Below, in pieces: positions 6,027 to 9,313 of a stretch of DNA of 9,313 nucleotides. Origin of the DNA: an uncultured Porphyromonadaceae bacterium (GTDB taxonomy: Bacteria; Bacteroidota; Bacteroidia; Bacteroidales; Paludibacteraceae); assembly GCA_937898265.1 (NCBI GenBank), contig CALEJM010000179.1, forward strand, positions 1 through 9,313, written 5' to 3'. Position numbers and translations under genes: made by a program. The notes under the pieces were generated by a model, which saw only the letters and a program-made list of their open reading frames with translations, had not been told where the DNA came from and did not search any database. Position 1 is the first letter of the stretch. The number at the start of each line of letters is the position of its first letter.

Positions 6027-6815
6027 ATGATGAATTACTACAACGACAACTCCCGATTCAACCTCACTATCGTTGGTCATCTCTTGATGGTCAACATTAT
6101 TATGTGGCTGGCAACCATTGTGTTACAACGCACAACGGGTTTCTACCTGTCCGACGTTTTGGCCATGAGTTATTGGCGAAGCAGCGATTTCCACATCTTT
6201 CAGCCAATCACCTATATGTTCATGCACGACACGTCAAGTTTCACACATATTTTTTGCAATATGTTCGCTCTTTTCATGTTTGGACGTGGTTTTGAACAGA
6301 TTTGGGGCGCAAAAAAATTCTTATTTTTCTACTTAATCGCCGGTTTGGGAGCTGCTCTCGTACAACAAATCACTTGGGAGATTTCGTATCAGTCTATCAA
6401 TTCCATCGTTACGATGGGGTTGAACGGCGGCGACATCAGCCCCTACCTTGGCAAACTGAGTCGAGCCACGGGCATCGACTGCTCACACATCGTTCCACAA
6501 CAGTTGGGAGCCCTCCGACTCGCATGGGTCAACGCCCTTGGCACCGTTGGCGCATCGGGTTGCATCTTCGGACTGCTGTTGGCGTTCGGATGGATGTTCC
6601 CAGAGCAGTCTATCTTCTTGATGTTCATCCCAATACCTATTCCTGCACGTTGGTTCGTGGCTGGCTATGCCGTCATCGAGCTGATGGCTGGCGTAGGCAG
6701 TTTCCGCTTCGACAACGTGGCACACTTCGCCCACCTCGGCGGTATGCTCTTCGCCTTCTTCCTACTGATGTACTGGAAAAAGCGAGGAGCTCTTTACAAC
6801 CAAAGAATCAACTAA
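6027..6815 (+). CDS. Rhomboid-family intramembrane serine protease
   Basis: A 262-residue polytopic membrane protease that cuts transmembrane segments of other proteins within the bilayer. The catalytic dyad is visible: Ser177 in GASG (175-178), preceded by LGTV, and His236 in AHLGG (235-239). The HxxxN motif that helps form the oxyanion site is HIFCN (74-78). Six hydrophobic segments can be drawn, with the catalytic serine at the start of the fourth and the histidine in the last, as in GlpG-type enzymes. Residues 114-170 form an unusually long, polar loop between segments three and four. There is no N-terminal soluble domain or C-terminal extra domain. ATG codons at 6027 and 6030 are both usable; a TTG at 6024 is less likely. 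The gene stands alone between its own promoter and the RNA promoter at 6861. No terminator is evident after its stop, and the substrate is unknown. Confidence 0.94.
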   Translation: MMNYYNDNSRFNLTIVGHLLMVNIIMWLATIVLQRTTGFYLSDVLAMSYWRSSDFHIFQPITYMFMHDTSSFTHIFCNMFALFMFGRGFEQIWGAKKFLFFYLIAGLGAALVQQITWEISYQSINSIVTMGLNGGDISPYLGKLSRATGIDCSHIVPQQLGALRLAWVNALGTVGASGCIFGLLLAFGWMFPEQSIFLMFIPIPIPARWFVAGYAVIELMAGVGSFRFDNVAHFAHLGGMLFAFFLLMYWKKRGALYNQRIN

Positions 6816-6860
6816 CAGTCAAAGTCTTAGGAACCTTCAATTCTTCTTTTATTATTATAA

Positions 6861-6892
6861 TTTGTATAATTGAGAATAATTTCCTAACTTTG
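6861..6892 (+). promoter_or_regulatory. Strong Bacteroidota promoter with both boxes
   Basis: TTTG (6861-6864), a 20-base spacer, then TAACTTTG (6885-6892) is an essentially perfect -33/-7 pair for the Bacteroidota primary sigma factor. The predicted start is near 6899. It is the best-formed promoter in the window, yet no protein gene begins within 440 bases downstream. It is 45 bases past the rhomboid stop. Confidence 0.82.
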
Positions 6893-6898
6893 CAATGT

Positions 6899-7013
6899 TT
6901 TCAGTGAAGTATAGTGGTTAGATTTACTAATAAGAACATTGGTGTTACCATCAGGGTTTTAATTAGTAAGGAACGATAAGGAGAAAGCATTCCTTTCTCC
7001 TTATTTTCTTTTT
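6899..7013 (+). ncRNA. Candidate structured small RNA or regulatory leader (~115 nt)
   Basis: The segment runs from the predicted transcription start to the end of an intrinsic terminator and has no reading frame worth calling. It can fold: TTACTAAT (6924-6931) pairs with ATTAGTAA (6962-6969), enclosing a hairpin TGGT-GTT-ACCA (6940-6950), and the terminator stem follows 6 bases later. Promoter, compact structure and terminator in this size range are typical of a stand-alone Bacteroidales small RNA. The published Bacteroidales-1 motif is one family to test, but I cannot confirm a match by eye. The alternative is an attenuated 5' leader for the YitT-type gene starting at 7347. Confidence 0.6.
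6976..7013 (+). terminator. Intrinsic terminator ending the candidate small RNA
   Basis: ATAAGGAGAAAG (6976-6987) pairs perfectly over 12 bases with CTTTCTCCTTAT (6993-7004) around the loop CATTC, followed by TTTCTTTTT to 7013. It lies about 75-110 bases after the promoter at 6861-6892 and more than 160 bases past the rhomboid stop, so it fits an RNA of its own better than a rhomboid terminator. Confidence 0.85.
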
Positions 7014-7346
7014 GAGGCGGCTAAAAATCAATCTTTCTGCCGATTTGCGAAACAGAATCTTCCAGTCGGGAAATCTTCTCGGCTGCCGCAGAACGACAAC
7101 TCGCCGACAGAAAACCGCTCCACGACGCGGCAAACAGCAAGACGCAGTGAGATTATCGCCGTCTTCAACGCCGTTTGGTTGACGTCCGACAGTTTTCGGC
7201 AACAGACAAAACGAAACCGTTTCTCCCCACGCGCTCTCCCGACGCCTTGCCGCCAAAACGGAGCGCCGAAAAACGTTTCAAAACCAGCCGCCGCCAAAAC
7301 GCGACAACCGCTACGCTTTTGTCAACACACGAAATTTTTTGAAAAA
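7014..7346. other. Unexplained GCCG- and AAAACG-rich intergenic tract
   Basis: This 333-base stretch lies between the terminator at 7013 and the YitT-type start. The plus strand is C- and A-rich and studded with GCCG/CGCC and runs of A. GCCGCCAAAACG occurs twice (7249-7260, 7290-7301). TTTTCGGC (7193-7200) is the complement of GCCGAAAA (7265-7272), and small palindromes include GAAACCGTTTC (7213-7223) and AAACGTTT (7271-7278). Frames on both strands stay open for 60-100 codons, but their translations are rich in Arg, Cys and Phe, resemble no family I recognise and overlap one another, so I do not call genes. No canonical TAnnTTTG promoter is present. It could be a dispersed non-coding repeat, a decayed gene or a long leader. 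Confidence 0.5.
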
Positions 7347-8354
7347 ATGAATAATAAATTGGCATCCTTCCTTGAGCCGGCCAAACATCTCAACTGGTGG
7401 CTCTCTTGGGTAAACATTTTCCTTGGCTGCACAATCTTGGCTGCAGGCTTTGTCTTTTTCATCAACCCCTACAACATCGTTCCGGGCGGTGTCTATGGTG
7501 CAAGCATCGTGCTCCACAACATCTTCCCGTCCATCCAGGTCGGTATCTTCGGCTATATGTTCGATATTCCCCTGCTGATACTCTCCGTGCTGCTCTTAGG
7601 CTCAGCCATGGGCGCTCGCACCGTAGTGGCAGTCTTGACCACCCCAACCATCATGAACGCCATGGAACGTGCGGTCTACCCCACCGAAGAAGCCTTGAAG
7701 GCACTTGACCCGACACAGATTCTCGGCGGACGTCTCGACCTCAGCGACCACCTCCTCCTCACCTGTATCATGGGCGCCGTGGTCATCGGTATCGGCACCG
7801 GTCTGGTGATTCGCAACCAAGCCACCACAGGCGGCAGCGACATCGTTGGCATGATATTCCAGAAATATCTGCACATCCCATTCTCCAACGCCATCCTCAT
7901 GGTTGATGCCACCGTCGTCACCTTCGGTCTGATAGTCATCGGTTTCGGCTTGGGCGGCAATGCCGAGGCCAACACCACACAATCTCCTTTCCTCCTCTCC
8001 TTCTACTCGCTGATTTCCATCTTCATCATCTCAAGGGTGATAGCCTACGTTATCAACGGTAGCAAAGACGACAAGATTCTCTTCATCATCTCCGACAAGA
8101 AGAACACCGCTCTGCAAGAGTTCATCCTCAAGGAGATTGGCCGCAGCGCCACACGCATCAAGAGCAGCGGTCTCTACTCTGATATCGAGAAGGAGATGCT
8201 TTTCATGGTGCTCAACCGCAAGGAAGCAGCTGCCATGAAAGTGAAGATCAAAGAGGTGGATCCAAAGGCCTTCGTAGTGGTTACCGACGCTTACGAAGCA
8301 TTTGGCCAAGGCTGGCAAACACTCCCAGAAAAAGGCGACATCAACCCAGAATAA
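7347..8354 (+). CDS. YitT family membrane protein with C-terminal DUF2179 domain
   Basis: A 335-residue integral membrane protein of the YitT family, widespread in bacteria with no firmly assigned transport function. The N-terminal part (about 20-238) has five or so hydrophobic segments and the family motifs NPYNIVPGGVYGASIVLH (40-57) and RNQATTGGSDIVGMIFQKY (156-174). The C-terminal soluble DUF2179 domain (about 241-320) contains IKSSGLYSDIEKEMLFMVLN (271-290) and is thought to be cytoplasmic. The protein is somewhat longer than usual because of polar inserts at about 107-133 and 203-214. The frame is open upstream to 7179, but those 56 Arg/Lys/Gln-rich codons fall in an odd intergenic tract and do not resemble the family. 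The ATG at 7347 puts the first membrane segment where expected. No promoter is evident directly upstream; the nearest good one is at 6861. It ends at a terminator shared with topA. Confidence 0.92.
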   Translation: MNNKLASFLEPAKHLNWWLSWVNIFLGCTILAAGFVFFINPYNIVPGGVYGASIVLHNIFPSIQVGIFGYMFDIPLLILSVLLLGSAMGARTVVAVLTTPTIMNAMERAVYPTEEALKALDPTQILGGRLDLSDHLLLTCIMGAVVIGIGTGLVIRNQATTGGSDIVGMIFQKYLHIPFSNAILMVDATVVTFGLIVIGFGLGGNAEANTTQSPFLLSFYSLISIFIISRVIAYVINGSKDDKILFIISDKKNTALQEFILKEIGRSATRIKSSGLYSDIEKEMLFMVLNRKEAAAMKVKIKEVDPKAFVVVTDAYEAFGQGWQTLPEKGDINPE

Positions 8355-8372
8355 CCCTCCGCTTCCAGATAC

Positions 8373-8405
8373 AAAAAAGGCTATCCAGTTGGATAGCCTT
8401 TTTTT
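8373..8405. terminator. Bidirectional terminator between the YitT-type gene and topA
   Basis: GGCTATCC (8379-8386), a four-base AGTT loop and GGATAGCC (8391-8398) make a perfect 8-base stem. It is flanked by AAAAAA (8373-8378) and TTTTTTT (8399-8405), so a U-tract follows the hairpin in both directions. It sits 18 bases past the YitT-type stop and 25 bases past the topA stop. Confidence 0.95.
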
Positions 8406-8430
8406 ATTGCTTGCTCAACAGGTGCTCCCG

Positions 8431-9313
8431 TTAAGCCTTTTTGGTTGACGCGCGCTTTGTTGTTGTCTTTTTAGCGGCGGTCTTTGTTGCGGTTTTTGTT
8501 GCGGTCTTAGTCGCTTTCTTGGTTGTCTTTGCTGCTTTAGTAGCTTTGGTTGCGGTCTTGCCGGTAGCCTTTTTGCCACGACGAGTAGGCTCAGTTGTAG
8601 CAATGATTTTTTGGCAATCTTCCAAAGTCAACTTCGTTGCGTCGGTGCCTTTCTCCAATTTGTAGTTGGCGCCAGCATGCTTGATATAAGGACCAAAACG
8701 ACCGTCCAAGACAGTGATGTCCTCCTCCACAAACTGTTTCAAGGTACGCTTGATTTCAGCCTCACGGTTCTCGATGATAATCTCCACCGCGCGCTCCAGT
8801 TTGATTTCGTATGGATCCTCACTCTTAGGCAAAGAGACGTATTTTGCAGCGTGATGGATGTAGAAGCCGAAAGCGCCGTTGCCAATCACCACGTCTTTAT
8901 CCTCAAACTTACCCAAGGTGATAGGGAGTCTCAAGATTTTCAAAGCCTCTTCGAAGGTGATGGTCTCAATCTTCTTGTCTTTTGGCAATTTGGCCATCTT
9001 GCGGTCGCCCTCGTCGGTGCCGAGTTGAACAACAGAGTTGTATTTAGCCAGACGTGCCAACACCACTTTGCCAGTCTCTGGGTCGGTGCCCAAGATTCGC
9101 TCGCCGTTGACTGGACCTTTCTCGTTGGCCTCAAGCACTACGGGGTGGAAGTTGGAATAGAACACCTGGATATTCTCGCGCCAGTTGGCATTGCCTGCGG
9201 CGATAACGTCAAAGTCCTCCTCCATCTGAGCGGTGAAGCGATAATCCACGACATCCTTGAAATGCTCCAGCATCAGCTTGGTGGTGATCTCGCCTAACTC
9301 CGTCGGGCGCAGG
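8431..9313 (-). CDS. topA: DNA topoisomerase I, C-terminal part (start beyond the right edge)
   Basis: The last 293 codons of type IA topoisomerase I, which relaxes negative supercoils by a single-strand break and strand passage. The visible part begins RPTELGEITTKLM, near the end of the catalytic core; the Toprim domain and active-site tyrosine lie outside the window. Two C-terminal DNA-binding repeats follow (Toprim_Crpt type), recognisable by LGKFEDKDVVIGNGAFGFYI and by DGRFGPYIKHAGANYKLEKG. There are no four-cysteine zinc ribbons of the kind in E. coli TopA; the visible part has a single cysteine. The last ~50 residues are a histone-H1-like tail of Lys, Thr and Ala, probably disordered and binding DNA non-specifically. 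The gene converges on the YitT-type gene and shares its terminator. The open frame continues without interruption to the edge, so it is incomplete here rather than broken. Confidence 0.93.
   Translation of the reverse strand, partial: LRPTELGEITTKLMLEHFKDVVDYRFTAQMEEDFDVIAAGNANWRENIQVFYSNFHPVVLEANEKGPVNGERILGTDPETGKVVLARLAKYNSVVQLGTDEGDRKMAKLPKDKKIETITFEEALKILRLPITLGKFEDKDVVIGNGAFGFYIHHAAKYVSLPKSEDPYEIKLERAVEIIIENREAEIKRTLKQFVEEDITVLDGRFGPYIKHAGANYKLEKGTDATKLTLEDCQKIIATTEPTRRGKKATGKTATKATKAAKTTKKATKTATKTATKTAAKKTTTKRASTKKA
8474..8521 (-). repeat. 12-base tandem repeat coding the Ala-Thr-Lys tail of TopA
   Basis: Four successive 12-base units, read on the plus strand: GCGGCGGTCTTT, GTTGCGGTTTTT, GTTGCGGTCTTA and the more diverged GTCGCTTTCTTG. 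They encode the repeated Lys-Thr-Ala-Thr/Ala pattern near the end of TopA. The in-frame 12-base period means copy-number slippage would change tail length without breaking the frame. Confidence 0.7.

Noticed and set aside
6302..6907. Plus-strand frame of 201 codons overlapping the rhomboid
   Set aside because: Out-of-frame shadow of the rhomboid gene, rich in Arg and His and without family features.
6963..7297. Two overlapping minus-strand open frames of about 90-97 codons in the intergenic tract
   Set aside because: They overlap each other and the terminator at 6976-7004, are rich in Arg, Cys and Phe, and show no recognisable family; they probably reflect stop-poor composition.
7179..7346. 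56-codon N-terminal extension of the YitT-type protein
   Set aside because: Basic, low-complexity residues lying in the odd GCCG-rich tract, whereas the ATG at 7347 places the first membrane segment as expected for the family.
8474..8521. Short tandem repeats considered as a CRISPR-like array
   Set aside because: The units are contiguous, 12 bases long, in frame within topA and have no spacers.
8611..9297. Plus-strand open frame of 228 codons opposite topA
   Set aside because: Antisense of an unmistakable TopA C-terminal region; no family features of its own.

Overview
The window reads as chromosomal housekeeping DNA from a member of the Bacteroidales (Bacteroidota), perhaps Prevotella- or Bacteroides-like. 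Support comes from three things. Several start regions carry the Bacteroidota -7 box TAnnTTTG, and one has a perfectly spaced TTTG -33 box. Two genes belong to DUF3127, a family I know mainly from this phylum. The MurC, MutS2, HU and TopA sequences also have Bacteroidota character. No transposase, phage gene, tRNA, rRNA or CRISPR array is visible.

Left block, minus strand (58-2524): a promoter near 2609-2616 faces a tightly packed set of two tandem DUF3127 (SSB-like OB-fold) genes, a lipoprotein DNA/RNA non-specific endonuclease and murC. The murC frame breaks after residue ~262, only 58 bases from the window edge, so the gene is truncated or the edge is misassembled.

Middle block, minus strand (2766-5846): HU, a strong terminator, then a small DUF486 DMT-type membrane protein and mutS2, closed by another strong terminator at 2702-2744. 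The DUF486 start codon lies 6 nt after the U-tract of the HU terminator.

Right block: a divergent promoter region (5847-6026) drives HU leftward and a rhomboid intramembrane protease rightward. A 530-base interval without a convincing protein gene follows (6816-7346). It holds an excellent promoter (TTTG-N20-TAACTTTG), about 115 bases able to fold as a structured RNA ending in an intrinsic terminator, and then a GCCG/AAAACG-rich tract of unknown nature. A YitT-family membrane protein comes next. It shares a bidirectional terminator with the convergent topA, whose Lys/Ala/Thr-rich C-terminal end enters from the right edge.

Functionally, DNA maintenance and topology (MutS2, HU, TopA, probably the DUF3127 pair) sits beside envelope functions (MurC, lipoprotein nuclease, rhomboid, YitT, DUF486). 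The items most worth a second look are the candidate small RNA or leader at 6899-7013, the odd tract at 7014-7346, and the DUF3127 pair, of which one copy has an SSB-type C-terminal tip and the other does not.
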